Assembly: GCF_900168125.1 (NCBI RefSeq)
Contig: NZ_FUZF01000003.1
Location: 124,001 to 188,000 of the forward strand
Length of the DNA stretch: 64,000 nucleotides
Origin: Sphingobacterium nematocida
Lineage (GTDB): Bacteria > Bacteroidota > Bacteroidia > Sphingobacteriales > Sphingobacteriaceae
Reading direction: 5' to 3'
The notes below the pieces were generated by a model. The model searched no databases. It was not told the DNA's origin and saw only the letters and a list, made by a program, of their open reading frames with translations. Below, in pieces: positions 45,544 through 55,534 of this stretch. A program made the position numbers and the translations under genes. How positions within the stretch are numbered: the first letter of the stretch is position 1; each line of letters opens with the position of its first letter.

Positions 45544-46563
45544 ATGCAATATTTTCTCTCGCGTATTACACGTATTATTATCGCTTTTATTCTATTCGTT
45601 AGTTCTTCATTAAAGGCTCAGGAGGTAGGATTCAAATTGGATTTCTTTGGATATGCCGACAATAGGGAATTCGGTGCAATCTATACGCAACCCAAAACTA
45701 TTTTTGGTACGATAATATCTCCACAGCTTTATTTTAAGCTAGACGATCGTCATGTCGTATATGGTGGTGTCCATTACAACCAAGATTTTGGGAAACATCC
45801 AGAAAACAAACAACGCTTCAACCCTATTGCTTATTACAATTATACATCACCTAACATTGATTTTGCCATCGGTTTTATACCAAGATATGAACGATTGAAA
45901 GATATGCCCCGTGTGGTACTGGCAGACACTTTGATGTATGATCGTCCAAATATAGAAGGAATGTATTTCCAATACAGTAAAGGAGGATTTAAACAACGTA
46001 TTTTTATTGATTGGCTGAGTAAACAGAGTTATAACCATCGTGAACAGTTCACCGCCGGTATATTAGGGATATATCGAGCCGGTTTGTTTTATATAGATCA
46101 CGCTGGACTACTCTATCATAACGCACTGACCAGCAATGATGCCCTTGAGGAACATATTCAAGACAATGCTGTTATCACAGCAAAATTGGGTTTGGATTTC
46201 AGCCATAAAACATTATTTGATTCGCTTACTGTAGATGCTGGAGCAGTAATCGGCTTTGACCGAGTGCGTACAGAATATGAAATGCGTACTGCCAGGGGAT
46301 TTATTTCGACTCAGCATATAGGTTATAAGAAATTTGCTGTGACCAATACAATATACATTGGTGAAGCACAAAACCTACCTAATGGCGATTCTTTTTATCA
46401 TCGGGATAAGTACGACCGACTAGATTTTAGTTGGAGTCCCTTTAAAACAGCTGCCATTGAAGGTAAATTGGTAGCATCCTTTCACATTTCAAAAGGACAG
46501 GTGGACAATCAACAGGCTTTTACATTACGCTATAATTTTGGTCAACCATTATGGCGCCGATAG
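45544..46563 (+). CDS. probable outer membrane beta-barrel protein
   Basis: A 339-residue exported protein with a signal peptide (about 1-25, ending LKA-Q). The mature part is a succession of amphipathic beta strands with aromatic girdles (RHVVYGGVHYNQDFG, NIDFAIGFIPRYERL, GMYFQYSKGGFKQRIFIDWL, KFAVTNTIYIGEAQ), suggesting a barrel of around 14-16 strands. No enzyme or receptor motif is seen. It begins 18 bp after the odhB terminator and so is probably transcribed separately. Its function is unknown; the downstream exported protein may be its partner. Confidence 0.7.
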   Translation: MQYFLSRITRIIIAFILFVSSSLKAQEVGFKLDFFGYADNREFGAIYTQPKTIFGTIISPQLYFKLDDRHVVYGGVHYNQDFGKHPENKQRFNPIAYYNYTSPNIDFAIGFIPRYERLKDMPRVVLADTLMYDRPNIEGMYFQYSKGGFKQRIFIDWLSKQSYNHREQFTAGILGIYRAGLFYIDHAGLLYHNALTSNDALEEHIQDNAVITAKLGLDFSHKTLFDSLTVDAGAVIGFDRVRTEYEMRTARGFISTQHIGYKKFAVTNTIYIGEAQNLPNGDSFYHRDKYDRLDFSWSPFKTAAIEGKLVASFHISKGQVDNQQAFTLRYNFGQPLWRR

Positions 46564-46631
46564 AAATACTGAAACTAAAAACAGATAATTTTAAGGCACA
46601 AATTTTGCAGAATATCTCAAAATCTATATAT

Positions 46632-47837
46632 ATGCACGCTAAAACACGCCAAATTTTAACTGTTATCCTTTTTATCCTTCCTTCTTTTCTATTTTCCCAG
46701 CAGAAGTATTTTATTTACAAATACAATGCTAATTTCGGTCTGACAAGTTTGGATGGAACTGAACTTATAGAGGGTAGCTTCATCTCCCATAGTGATCAGA
46801 TTAAAGACTATGCATTATTCAAAAATAAAAGTGAAAAGCAAGTTCTGGTACACCTAGAGACTGGAAAAAAAGATGTTTTTGACGAGTTTGACGGGAATAG
46901 TATTTTTCTGGAAAATCAATACTTTGCTAACGTAGAAAATCAGGGGCAGTACTTTCTTTGGAGCCAAAAAACTGGAGAAAAACTACCTGTACCGAAAGTA
47001 TTGCAGAAGCAGGCTTTTCAGGATGTGTATATGATCAACAAAGACTATTTGTATGCTGTCAGTCAGGAGTTAGTATACCCCCCTGCTCCCAAGCCAAAAG
47101 CCAAAACCGCTACTAAATCAAAAGTTCCTGTCATTTCTCCTCCTGAAATTAGCAAACCACCTAAAAATGTGACCTATGTTTATATTTTCAAAAATGAACG
47201 TAGTATGCCGGTGGTAGCGAAAATAGAAGTAGACGACGAAAAACTATTTGGAAATAATAGCCCTAATTCTTTATTTGACTTTTATAATTTGACAAAAAGT
47301 CCTAAAGAAGGTAAAACGGATGACTCCAATGTATATCTGGTCGAACAGCGAAGCTGGAATCCGGAATTAAAGCCCTGGCACTTCTATTACGATGCCACAT
47401 TTAACATCGCTTGTATCAATATCTTAGACAACATCCTTATTATGGATGGCAATTTCAAGGTACTCAAAACAATAGCTCGTAAAGATAGGGATGAAAGAGA
47501 TGCCGTGAAAGAATATTTCGAATCTCAATATCCAGACTATGATGTCAAATTGAGTTATGCTGATTTTTCACCTTCAGTGAGCATGGGTGGTTCGGCTAGA
47601 AAACCATTCTGGATGGTACAAAATAAAGAGAACCAATATGAAATCAGCTACCTTAAAGATGATCATTACATCCCATTTGTACGACTAGAGGCGAGCGAAG
47701 CAAAAATGGGCTATGATGACAATCTGTATCTGAAAGACGCCCAAGACAATGAATTGATGCTTCAATTAAATAAAAAGACACTCGCGCTACCTGTACCATC
47801 AGCGTATAAGCAACAGTTTAAGATCCAACTGTTGTAG
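46632..47837 (+). CDS. exported protein of unknown function with WG-repeat-like N-terminus
   Basis: A 401-residue protein. I start at the ATG at 46632, which gives a good signal peptide (MHAKTRQILTVILFILPSFLFS-Q). The frame is also open to 46551, overlapping the previous gene, but that would bury the signal. The N-terminal part (IYKYNANFGLTSLDGTELIEG..., YALFKNKSEKQVLVHLETGKKD) has the rhythm of WG-like repeats. A Pro/Lys linker (PPAPKPKAKTATKSK..., about 152-185) separates it from a C-terminal beta-rich part. No known family is assigned. It probably co-transcribes with the preceding barrel gene. Confidence 0.65.
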   Translation: MHAKTRQILTVILFILPSFLFSQQKYFIYKYNANFGLTSLDGTELIEGSFISHSDQIKDYALFKNKSEKQVLVHLETGKKDVFDEFDGNSIFLENQYFANVENQGQYFLWSQKTGEKLPVPKVLQKQAFQDVYMINKDYLYAVSQELVYPPAPKPKAKTATKSKVPVISPPEISKPPKNVTYVYIFKNERSMPVVAKIEVDDEKLFGNNSPNSLFDFYNLTKSPKEGKTDDSNVYLVEQRSWNPELKPWHFYYDATFNIACINILDNILIMDGNFKVLKTIARKDRDERDAVKEYFESQYPDYDVKLSYADFSPSVSMGGSARKPFWMVQNKENQYEISYLKDDHYIPFVRLEASEAKMGYDDNLYLKDAQDNELMLQLNKKTLALPVPSAYKQQFKIQLL

Positions 47838-47848
47838 ATTGTATGCCT

Positions 47849-49783
47849 TTATTCTGCAGTCAACTTATTGTGGATCATACCAAAGTTGTATTGTTGAATA
47901 AAGGCCTGCATTGTCTGCTGCAAACTATCTTTTACAATAGGATCACGATCTACCAAGTTGTCCTTAAGCATTAAATCTTTCTTGATGTTATACAGCGAAG
48001 TTGGCTTCTTTCCATCATAAGTCATGAAATAATCACCTTTAAAAAGGTTGTAGGTTTCGCCAATTGTATTCACAACGAAATTGTTCTGCTTGTTATCAAA
48101 AGCATCGAAACCGAAAGCAAAATACGGCTTTGGATATTTTAAATAATTCAACACAGTAGGCATAATATCTATCTGCTGTATCAGCTTGTCGGATGTTCCT
48201 TTCAAATTGCCTCCAGGATAATAAAACACAATAGGAATTGCAAACGTATTTGGTAAAGTTTGATATTCTGGAAGGTGGCTCAGACTGGTATGATCTGCAC
48301 ACAATACGAATAATGTATTAGGGTACCAATCACTTTTCGATATGCTGTTGAAGAATTGGCGCAATGCATTGTCTGCGTAGCCTATAGGTTCGTGCAATGC
48401 AAGTGGCCCTTTGGGGAATACATCCTTATACCGTTCAGGTACTTTAAAAGGGTGATGTGAAGAGAGTGAAAAAAAACCTGCAAAAAACGGTTGTCGCATA
48501 TCGTCGATCTTCTTTGCCATAAACTGCATAAAAGGCTCGTCCCATATTCCCCAGATACCATCAAAATCAGCATCATTATTGTATTCGTTCTTACCGTAGT
48601 AATTTTGAATTCCGGCTAACTGTGTATACGCGGAAAAGCCCATACTCCCGTTTGGTGCTCCATGGAAAAAAGCCGTTTCATACCCTTCATCTCCCAATAG
48701 TTTGGCTATACTCGTCGTTTTATTACTGGAATATATAGATAATACAAAAGGCTCACCGACAGAAGGCACTCCCGTGATAACCGAAGGTAATGCATCAATG
48801 GACTTTCGACCATTGGCATATGAATGATTGAATGTAAATGATTCTCGTATCAAAGAGTCTAGAAAAGGTGTATACCCCTTGTAATTTCCGTTGTCTATAT
48901 CCTTATTTAATGCTCCGATATATTCCTTACCAAAGCTCTCCATGATCAAAAATACGACATTAAGCTTGCGAAATTCAGTTGAAGAATGAGGTTGATGGAT
49001 TACAGGATATAGAGCATTCAATTCTTGTTCAGAAAAGTAATGCTGTTCTTTCAGCTCTATTGCCTTGAGCGTTTTTAAAATACTAAAAGGAGTATTTAGC
49101 ACGATACTCATCTCTTCTGGATTCTTCACATAATCTCCGGCATTACTTAAGGTAATAGGTCTTGTGCTATGCGCCCAACCACCACGAACTCCTCCTACAA
49201 AAAGAAATATGATCGCAAGGAAAGACAAAGATTGAATTGTATAAAAAGCCCAGCCCGTCTTTATGGGGCGTTCAACCCGAATCCGATCATAACAATAGGC
49301 CAGCAAAAAAACTAATCCTACAAATGCAAAAACCAAATACCAGTAATCCATCATAAAGTCAAGACTGAGTTTACCTAGATTTTGCTCATTAGAAAACTGA
49401 CTGAATACTGTTCCTGTAGTACGCTTTAATGTAAAAGGATAATAGGCGTAATCGATCAAACTCAATGCGGCAGCCAGACTATTCGTCAACACAAAAATCC
49501 ATTTGCATACTTTTTGGTATACGGTATTATATTTGAAAGGAACAGGCAATATCTGCAATAAAATAAAAAGAATATTGACATATAGAATGGCTACTGTATC
49601 AAATTTGACACCGCCTATCAGCATAGTCACCAAGGAAGAACTGTCCACATGGGGGAACAACGAACTATTCACCGTGTAGAAGCCCAATCGCAACAATGCA
49701 TACAGAAAAAGTAAAAAAAGAAAAACAAGGATAAGCAACAAAAGTGTGTTCCAGTTGCCTTTTACGGTTAATATCTTCTTCAT
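47849..49783 (-). CDS. LTA synthase family/sulfatase-fold membrane enzyme (paralogue 1)
   Basis: A 644-residue membrane enzyme with about five N-terminal transmembrane helices (residues 10-215) and a C-terminal extracytoplasmic alkaline-phosphatase/sulfatase domain. The metal site starts with NVVFLIMESFGKEY, the likely nucleophile region is SYANGRKSIDALPS, and the distal ligands are in FVLCADHTSLSH. It belongs with LtaS-like phosphotransferases. Gram-negative Bacteroidota lack lipoteichoic acid, so it more likely moves phospho-head groups onto a lipid or periplasmic glycan. It lies 11 bp after its paralogue, in one operon. Confidence 0.88.
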   Translation of the reverse strand: MKKILTVKGNWNTLLLLILVFLFLLFLYALLRLGFYTVNSSLFPHVDSSSLVTMLIGGVKFDTVAILYVNILFILLQILPVPFKYNTVYQKVCKWIFVLTNSLAAALSLIDYAYYPFTLKRTTGTVFSQFSNEQNLGKLSLDFMMDYWYLVFAFVGLVFLLAYCYDRIRVERPIKTGWAFYTIQSLSFLAIIFLFVGGVRGGWAHSTRPITLSNAGDYVKNPEEMSIVLNTPFSILKTLKAIELKEQHYFSEQELNALYPVIHQPHSSTEFRKLNVVFLIMESFGKEYIGALNKDIDNGNYKGYTPFLDSLIRESFTFNHSYANGRKSIDALPSVITGVPSVGEPFVLSIYSSNKTTSIAKLLGDEGYETAFFHGAPNGSMGFSAYTQLAGIQNYYGKNEYNNDADFDGIWGIWDEPFMQFMAKKIDDMRQPFFAGFFSLSSHHPFKVPERYKDVFPKGPLALHEPIGYADNALRQFFNSISKSDWYPNTLFVLCADHTSLSHLPEYQTLPNTFAIPIVFYYPGGNLKGTSDKLIQQIDIMPTVLNYLKYPKPYFAFGFDAFDNKQNNFVVNTIGETYNLFKGDYFMTYDGKKPTSLYNIKKDLMLKDNLVDRDPIVKDSLQQTMQAFIQQYNFGMIHNKLTAE

Positions 49784-49794
49784 ACGGTGTAATA

Positions 49795-51675
49795 TTAATA
49801 GGCTAAAAATTCTTTATATACGCCTTGATAATAGGCCTTTGCTATATCCAATAAACTATCAGTCTTTGCCTTGGGGTAATCAGGATTAGCCTGATAATTG
49901 ATCGATTTACCTACATTTTCAAAAGATATAGTCTGTTGAGGTGTAATAATACCAAAAGCATCTTTCGAGTTATAAAAAGCGACTTCAGTAGTTGTTGAAT
50001 TAAAAAGATCCCTACTCCAAGGATACCGTGTTGCAGACACCCCCAATTGATGCAATAATGTCGCTGCAAGGTCGGTTTGGTTTCCAATTCTTGGAATTAC
50101 TTTTCCTCGGAACTCTCTTTTTATAACATCGCCAAAAAACACCAAAGGTATATGGAATCGTTTTGGATGAGATAGATCCCATTTTTCTGTTGGGAATCGG
50201 TGTCCATGATCGGCAACCAATACAAAAAGGGTGTTTTTATACCAATCTTCTTTCTTGGCCTTTTCTATAAAGTCGAATATAACGGAATCGGTATAATATG
50301 CCGTGCTTCTAAATTTATTGGGATTACTATCTTTACCGAACTTGTATTCCCCCTTTAGCTCAAATGGTTCATGATTAATCAAGGTAAACATTGTTGAGAA
50401 AAATGGTTGTTTTTCCTTGTTTAGATCTTTCAGCATCTGATTAAAAATCACATGATCATATACACCCCATGATGCCCTATCTTCGTGAAGTCCAAAATTA
50501 GCCTGATCAACAACCTTTTCGACACCGTGTGTCAACATATAAGATTTAAAATTATAAAATTCACTCTGCCCGCCGTGATAAAATGAGTTGCTGTATCCGA
50601 TTTGATCCAGATCCTCTCCTATTGCAGGTATGTTTTCATGCTTAGGTATATATTTAATGATGCTCTCTGGCCCCTGCGCAGGAAAACCACTCAATACGCC
50701 AATCATTCCCTTGTCAGAACGATCCGAGGCCGCATAGATATGGTCAAAAAGAACTCCCTCCTGAATCAATTTTTCCAAATTAGGTGTAACTCCTTTTTCA
50801 CCGCCCAAAGACGCTATCAAATCTCCCACGAAGCTTTCCATCATAATCAATACTACATTGGGACGCTTTGTGGTCAGAACCTGTACTGTAGAGTCGGGGT
50901 TATTGGCAAATACAGGTTCTATTTTAGATTTGAGTACGGTATCATTATCATAAAAAGCATAAGGATTACGTAGTAAGGTACTCCGGGTGAAATAATCACG
51001 CAGAAGGGACCATTGCGTATTAACCGCAGCATGATTGTAAAACGTATTTTCAGAAAAATAAGCTTTACTTGGATTTAGTGGAGCTCTACCATAACCTCCG
51101 CGAATAAACGTGAACAGGATAAAAACGCCTAAGAGCAATTTCAAACCATTGGCTAACGGCTTTTTAATGTTAAAAAACCAAACCGACTTGAATAGGTATC
51201 TATAGAGATAGTATCCGAGAATAATTCCCGCAATAATTCCAACAATAGGCACGAATATAGGCGTAGATTCGGCAGAAGCTACAGCCCCCGAAGGCGAAGC
51301 CCAAAATGCATCTATTGCTCTCTTTGATATCTTATCACCCCATTCCCGGTAGATATTGATATTGATGAAGGAAACTCCGAAATAAAGCAACAGTACCACT
51401 AACGTATACACATCTAAAACCTTACGCTTGAGCTTAACACGTGGCAGAAAGCTCAATATGCCATAAAGTAAAAAAGGAATCACACAAATATAAGCGACTG
51501 CTGAAAAGTCCAAAAACAATCCGTGGTAGAAAATACTTAATATATCAGTTAGGGGTTTACCTTTAACTTTTTCAAAAAAAGAAATTATAAAAATGAAGCG
51601 ATCAATAAAACATACGATCAACCAAAATAAAAAATAACGAGTTAAAGCCTTTAACTCATTAACAAAGTTCTGCAT
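49795..51675 (-). CDS. LTA synthase family/sulfatase-fold membrane enzyme (paralogue 2)
   Basis: A 626-residue relative of the next gene: five N-terminal helices (about 10-200), then a sulfatase-fold domain with NVVLIMMESFVGDLIASLGG, a candidate nucleophile in AASDRSDKGMIG, and FVLVADHGHRFPTEKWDLSHPKRFHIPLVFFG, in parts, carrying the Asp/His metal ligands. The neighbourhood of the nucleophile differs clearly from paralogue 1 (DRSDKG versus GRKSID), so the two may have different substrates. It leads the two-gene operon, divergent from valS; a -7-like box is at 51698-51705. Confidence 0.88.
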   Translation of the reverse strand: MQNFVNELKALTRYFLFWLIVCFIDRFIFIISFFEKVKGKPLTDILSIFYHGLFLDFSAVAYICVIPFLLYGILSFLPRVKLKRKVLDVYTLVVLLLYFGVSFININIYREWGDKISKRAIDAFWASPSGAVASAESTPIFVPIVGIIAGIILGYYLYRYLFKSVWFFNIKKPLANGLKLLLGVFILFTFIRGGYGRAPLNPSKAYFSENTFYNHAAVNTQWSLLRDYFTRSTLLRNPYAFYDNDTVLKSKIEPVFANNPDSTVQVLTTKRPNVVLIMMESFVGDLIASLGGEKGVTPNLEKLIQEGVLFDHIYAASDRSDKGMIGVLSGFPAQGPESIIKYIPKHENIPAIGEDLDQIGYSNSFYHGGQSEFYNFKSYMLTHGVEKVVDQANFGLHEDRASWGVYDHVIFNQMLKDLNKEKQPFFSTMFTLINHEPFELKGEYKFGKDSNPNKFRSTAYYTDSVIFDFIEKAKKEDWYKNTLFVLVADHGHRFPTEKWDLSHPKRFHIPLVFFGDVIKREFRGKVIPRIGNQTDLAATLLHQLGVSATRYPWSRDLFNSTTTEVAFYNSKDAFGIITPQQTISFENVGKSINYQANPDYPKAKTDSLLDIAKAYYQGVYKEFLAY

Positions 51676-51847
51676 CCTATTTCGTTCTAAAAACGAGCAA
51701 ATTTACACTTAATTATCAATCCCTTAATTAGATATTAACATATTTTTAACAGTACGCATATCTTCTTGTCTTTATTTGGCATAAGAAAGTGGGATATGAC
51801 AGCTTAAATCCTTATTTTTGTACACTTTTTACGCCATATTAATAGCA

Positions 51848-54466
51848 ATGAGCATAGCAAAAACTTATAATCCGAAAGAAGCAGAAGACAAATGGTATTC
51901 CTATTGGATGGAAAATGGTTTTTTCCGTTCAACACCAGACGAACGTGAACCATACACTATTGTAATGCCACCACCAAACGTCACTGGAGTACTGCACATG
52001 GGGCATATGTTAAACAATACGATTCAAGATGTATTGATCCGTCGTGCGCGTATGCAAGGTAAAAACGCATGTTGGGTACCTGGTACCGATCACGCATCTA
52101 TCGCTACCGAGGCTAAAGTCGTCGCTATGCTAAAAGAGCAGGGTATCGATAAGAAATCCCTTACGCGTGAAGTTTTCCTGACACATGCTTGGGAATGGAA
52201 AGAAAAATATGGAGGTATTATTCTGAAACAGTTGGAAAAACTGGGCGCTTCTTGCGACTGGGACCGCACCAAATTTACGATGGATCCCGATCTATCAGAA
52301 TCCGTTATAGACACTTTCATTAAATTTTACAAAGAAGGTTATATATACCGCGGTGTACGCATGGTTAACTGGGATCCACAAGGAAAAACAGCCCTGTCAG
52401 ATGAAGAGGTAATACGTAAAGAGGTAAATCAAAAATTGTACTATATTCGTTATAAAATAAAAGATAGCGACGAATATCTTATTATAGCTACTACTAGACC
52501 AGAAACGATCATGGCCGATTCGGCTATCTGTATCAATCCAAATGATGAGCGCTATACGCATCTAAAAGGAAAAACGGTATTAGTACCATTGGTAAACCGT
52601 GAAATCCCTATAATCGAAGACGAATATGTTGACATAGAATTTGGTACGGGATGTCTTAAAGTAACCCCTGCCCATGATTTAAACGACTACGAACTGGGAC
52701 AGAAACATAATCTACCTGTAATCGATATTTTAAATGATGATGGTACACTCAATGACAAAGCAGAAATTTTAATCGGTGAAGATCGCTTTATCGCGCGTAA
52801 AAAAATAGCTAAGCTACTAGAAGAAGTCGAACAGATTGAAAAAATTGAAGACTATAAATCTCAAGTAGGTTTTTCTGAGCGCACTGACGCCGCTATCGAG
52901 CCTAAGCTTTCTATGCAATGGTGGTGTAAGATGGAAGAATTATCTAAACCGGCTCTGGAATATGTAGAGAATGGCACCATTAAATTGATTCCAGAGAAAT
53001 TCTTTGCTTCGTATAAACATTGGATGGAAAATGTAAAGGATTGGTGTATCTCCCGTCAACTATGGTGGGGACAACGTATTCCTGCTTGGTACAATGACAA
53101 AAACGAATGGGTCGTAGCGAAGTCTGAATCCGATGCCATTAAAGAGTTTGAAGCACAGGGCAAGTCGGTAGCTGGTATCCACCAAGAAGAAGATGTTTTG
53201 GACACCTGGTTCTCTTCGGGGCTATGGCCCATGTCTGTGTTTGATGGTGTACGCAATCCTGAAAATGAGGAGTTCTACTACTACTACCCTACCAATGATT
53301 TAGTAACGGCACCGGAAATTCTTTTCTTTTGGGTAGCTCGTATGATCATCATGGGGCATGACTATACACAAAAGCCGCCTTTCCGTAATGTATACCTAAC
53401 AGGTATTGTACGTGATAAGTTGGGCCGTAAGATGTCCAAATCTCTGGGCAACTCACCTGATCCAATTGAGTTAATGGCTCAGTATGGTACAGATGGGGTA
53501 CGTGTGGGTATGTTATTATCTTCTCCTGCTGGAAATGACCTTATGTTTGATGTTTCATACTGCGAACAAGGACGTAATTTTGCGAATAAAATATGGAATG
53601 CTTTCCGGTTGGTGAAAGGTTGGGAAACTACGGATTCAGCAGCAACGGATGCTCAAAAAACAGCGGCTTTTTGGTTTGAAAACCGTTTTAATCAAGCAGT
53701 CGCTGAGATTGACGAGCATTTCGCAAACTATAGGTTGTCCGATGCGTTGATGACAACTTATAAATTAATTTGGGATGATTTTTGTGCTTGGTACCTCGAA
53801 CTGATCAAACCTGCTTACCAAACTCCTATTGAGGTTGAAACTTTAGAAACGGTGAAATCATTGTTTCTAAAGGTGCTTAAGCTAGCACATCCGTTCATGC
53901 CTTTCTTGACGGAAGAATTGTGGCACGATGAACTATTCGGTGTACGGACAGCAAAAGACTGTGTAATCGTAGCTGAATTCCCAAAGGTAACGGCTTTTGA
54001 CGAACAGGTCATTAAAGAGTTTGCAGCAGTACAACAAATTATATCCGAAGTACGTAATGTACGTAATACAAAAGGGATGTCTCCTAAAACAGCATTGCCT
54101 TTGGCGATAAATGCTTCTGACATGGATTTCTCAAAATATCAGGACAGCATCGTTAAACTTGCGAATATATCTGAACTGACTTTTGTACAGGAAAAGGTAA
54201 CAGGGGCTTTGAGTTTCCTTGCTGGAAAAAGCGAGTGCTATGTAAAATTGGCTGCTGACAATATTGATGTAGCTGCTGAGAAGGAACGTATCAGTAATGA
54301 AATCGAATACCTTAAAGGTTTCTTGGTTTCCGTAGATAAAAAATTATCAAATGAGCGTTTCGTACAAAATGCAAAACCGGAAATCATTCAAAATGAAAGA
54401 AATAAAAAAACTGATGCTGAAGCTAAGATCCAGATCCTAGAGGAGAGTTTAACAAGTCTCCGTTAA
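51848..54466 (+). CDS. valS: valine--tRNA ligase
   Basis: An 872-residue class I synthetase charging tRNA-Val. The HIGH-type motif is PPNVTGVLHMGHMLN (about 41-55), the editing domain lies in the insert with TTRPETIMADSAI, and KMSKS is intact in GRKMSKSLGNSPDP. The protein ends with the ValS-specific coiled coil (KERISNEIEYLKGFLVSVDKKL...). I use the ATG at 51848; the frame opens earlier at a TTG (51818), which lies inside a TATTTTTG box (51813-51820) that is a better -7 promoter element. A compact terminator follows. Confidence 0.97.
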   Translation: MSIAKTYNPKEAEDKWYSYWMENGFFRSTPDEREPYTIVMPPPNVTGVLHMGHMLNNTIQDVLIRRARMQGKNACWVPGTDHASIATEAKVVAMLKEQGIDKKSLTREVFLTHAWEWKEKYGGIILKQLEKLGASCDWDRTKFTMDPDLSESVIDTFIKFYKEGYIYRGVRMVNWDPQGKTALSDEEVIRKEVNQKLYYIRYKIKDSDEYLIIATTRPETIMADSAICINPNDERYTHLKGKTVLVPLVNREIPIIEDEYVDIEFGTGCLKVTPAHDLNDYELGQKHNLPVIDILNDDGTLNDKAEILIGEDRFIARKKIAKLLEEVEQIEKIEDYKSQVGFSERTDAAIEPKLSMQWWCKMEELSKPALEYVENGTIKLIPEKFFASYKHWMENVKDWCISRQLWWGQRIPAWYNDKNEWVVAKSESDAIKEFEAQGKSVAGIHQEEDVLDTWFSSGLWPMSVFDGVRNPENEEFYYYYPTNDLVTAPEILFFWVARMIIMGHDYTQKPPFRNVYLTGIVRDKLGRKMSKSLGNSPDPIELMAQYGTDGVRVGMLLSSPAGNDLMFDVSYCEQGRNFANKIWNAFRLVKGWETTDSAATDAQKTAAFWFENRFNQAVAEIDEHFANYRLSDALMTTYKLIWDDFCAWYLELIKPAYQTPIEVETLETVKSLFLKVLKLAHPFMPFLTEELWHDELFGVRTAKDCVIVAEFPKVTAFDEQVIKEFAAVQQIISEVRNVRNTKGMSPKTALPLAINASDMDFSKYQDSIVKLANISELTFVQEKVTGALSFLAGKSECYVKLAADNIDVAAEKERISNEIEYLKGFLVSVDKKLSNERFVQNAKPEIIQNERNKKTDAEAKIQILEESLTSLR

Positions 54467-54484
54467 GTTTTTATACACTTACAG

Positions 54485-54506
54485 AAAGCCCCTTTTGGGG
54501 CTTTTT
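54485..54506 (+). terminator. intrinsic terminator after valS
   Basis: Textbook hairpin: 8-bp stem AAAGCCCC/GGGGCTTT with a TTTT loop (54485-54504), continuing into further T. Confidence 0.92.
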
Positions 54507-54587
54507 GCATTATCCCTATTTTCAGCGATTGTACATTCACTTATTTTTACGGTATTTAGCAGTAAATAAAAAACAGAAAATAATAAA

Positions 54588-55469
54588 ATGAGAATTATAC
54601 TTTTTAGCTTAATGATGTTGATCTGTGCTTCTTCACTGCACGCTCAGGAAGATGCGGCAGCCTATATAGTGGAAGATGACTATAGTTTCTGGCAAAAACA
54701 AATAGGTGATACCGCCTATGTTTTTGCGGAGATAGCCTATATCAGGGACTATCCTAGTACTCGCGGCCGTCTATTGGATTCACTAACGCAGGAGACACAG
54801 CTTATCATTAAATCCGATAGTTATAATAACTCCATAGCTAGAGGTTTTGAGGCTCCTTGGCGCAGAGTTTCCTATGTTAAGGACGGTAAACGCAAAGAGG
54901 GCTTTATTTGGTCGGGTCTACTTGCTTTGGGACGACTAGTTAGCCAAGACGGAAACATATTCAGTTTTGGTTTTTTAAGATATGACAAAGAAACGTCTTA
55001 TAGCCCTGCAGCCTATATGCTACAAGTCAAATGCTTTGATGCGAACAAGAATCTTAAAAGTAAGGACTACTACCCTGCAGAATTAAATGAGCAACGCTAT
55101 TCGGACTATAAACTGTTGCCTAATATGGGATTGTCCGGCTTACAAAACATCTTTCGAATCGGCTTTCTAGGAGAAGCCTGCGGTATACCGAGCTATTACT
55201 ATTACTTCAGCTGGAATGGACAAGAAATTATCCCAATGTTTAGCCGATATACGGTTGGAGATGCGGGAATCTATTATTATGAAGAAAAAATACTTTTCCC
55301 ATCGGAGCATAACCTAGATCCAAATCTAATCATTAAGGATATTGAAGAGGGCGAAGTTATCGATGAAAATGCCGAAGAATATCAGTATAAGAAGAAACGT
55401 AAGCGGGAAAAGTATATTTGGAACGGAAAAGTAGCCTCAAAGTTAATGGAGATGAAAGACGTGAATTAA
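54588..55469 (+). CDS. exported protein with SH3-like domain
   Basis: A 293-residue protein with a signal peptide (about 1-19, ending LHA-Q). Residues about 40-105 look like a bacterial SH3 domain (AYVFAEIAYIRDYPSTRGRLLDSL, then PWRRVSYVKDGKRKEGFIWSGLLALG), often a wall- or ligand-binding module. The remainder is beta-rich with repeated Tyr (IPSYYYYFSWNGQEIIPMFSRY) and ends in a Lys/Arg-rich tail (YKKKRKREKYIW). No catalytic motif. It stands alone between the valS terminator and a PEP-mutase-like gene. Confidence 0.7.
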   Translation: MRIILFSLMMLICASSLHAQEDAAAYIVEDDYSFWQKQIGDTAYVFAEIAYIRDYPSTRGRLLDSLTQETQLIIKSDSYNNSIARGFEAPWRRVSYVKDGKRKEGFIWSGLLALGRLVSQDGNIFSFGFLRYDKETSYSPAAYMLQVKCFDANKNLKSKDYYPAELNEQRYSDYKLLPNMGLSGLQNIFRIGFLGEACGIPSYYYYFSWNGQEIIPMFSRYTVGDAGIYYYEEKILFPSEHNLDPNLIIKDIEEGEVIDENAEEYQYKKKRKREKYIWNGKVASKLMEMKDVN

Positions 55470-55495
55470 TGTCAAAAAAAAATTAAACAAACGTA

Positions 55496-55531
55496 CCTCT
55501 CTATTGTTCTACCTATAAAACAATAGAGAGG
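55496..55531 (+). promoter_or_regulatory. hairpin abutting the start codon of the PEP-mutase-like gene
   Basis: A perfect 13-bp stem (55496-55508 with 55519-55531, 10-nt loop). The right arm contains a purine-rich GAGAGG and ends 3 nt before the ATG at 55535. No T-run follows, so masking of the translation start is as likely as termination of the upstream gene. Confidence 0.6.
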
Positions 55532-55534
55532 GAT

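Noticed and set aside
51818..51847. Earlier TTG start for valS
   Set aside because: The TTG is part of a TATTTTTG promoter-like box, and the extension is not ValS-like.
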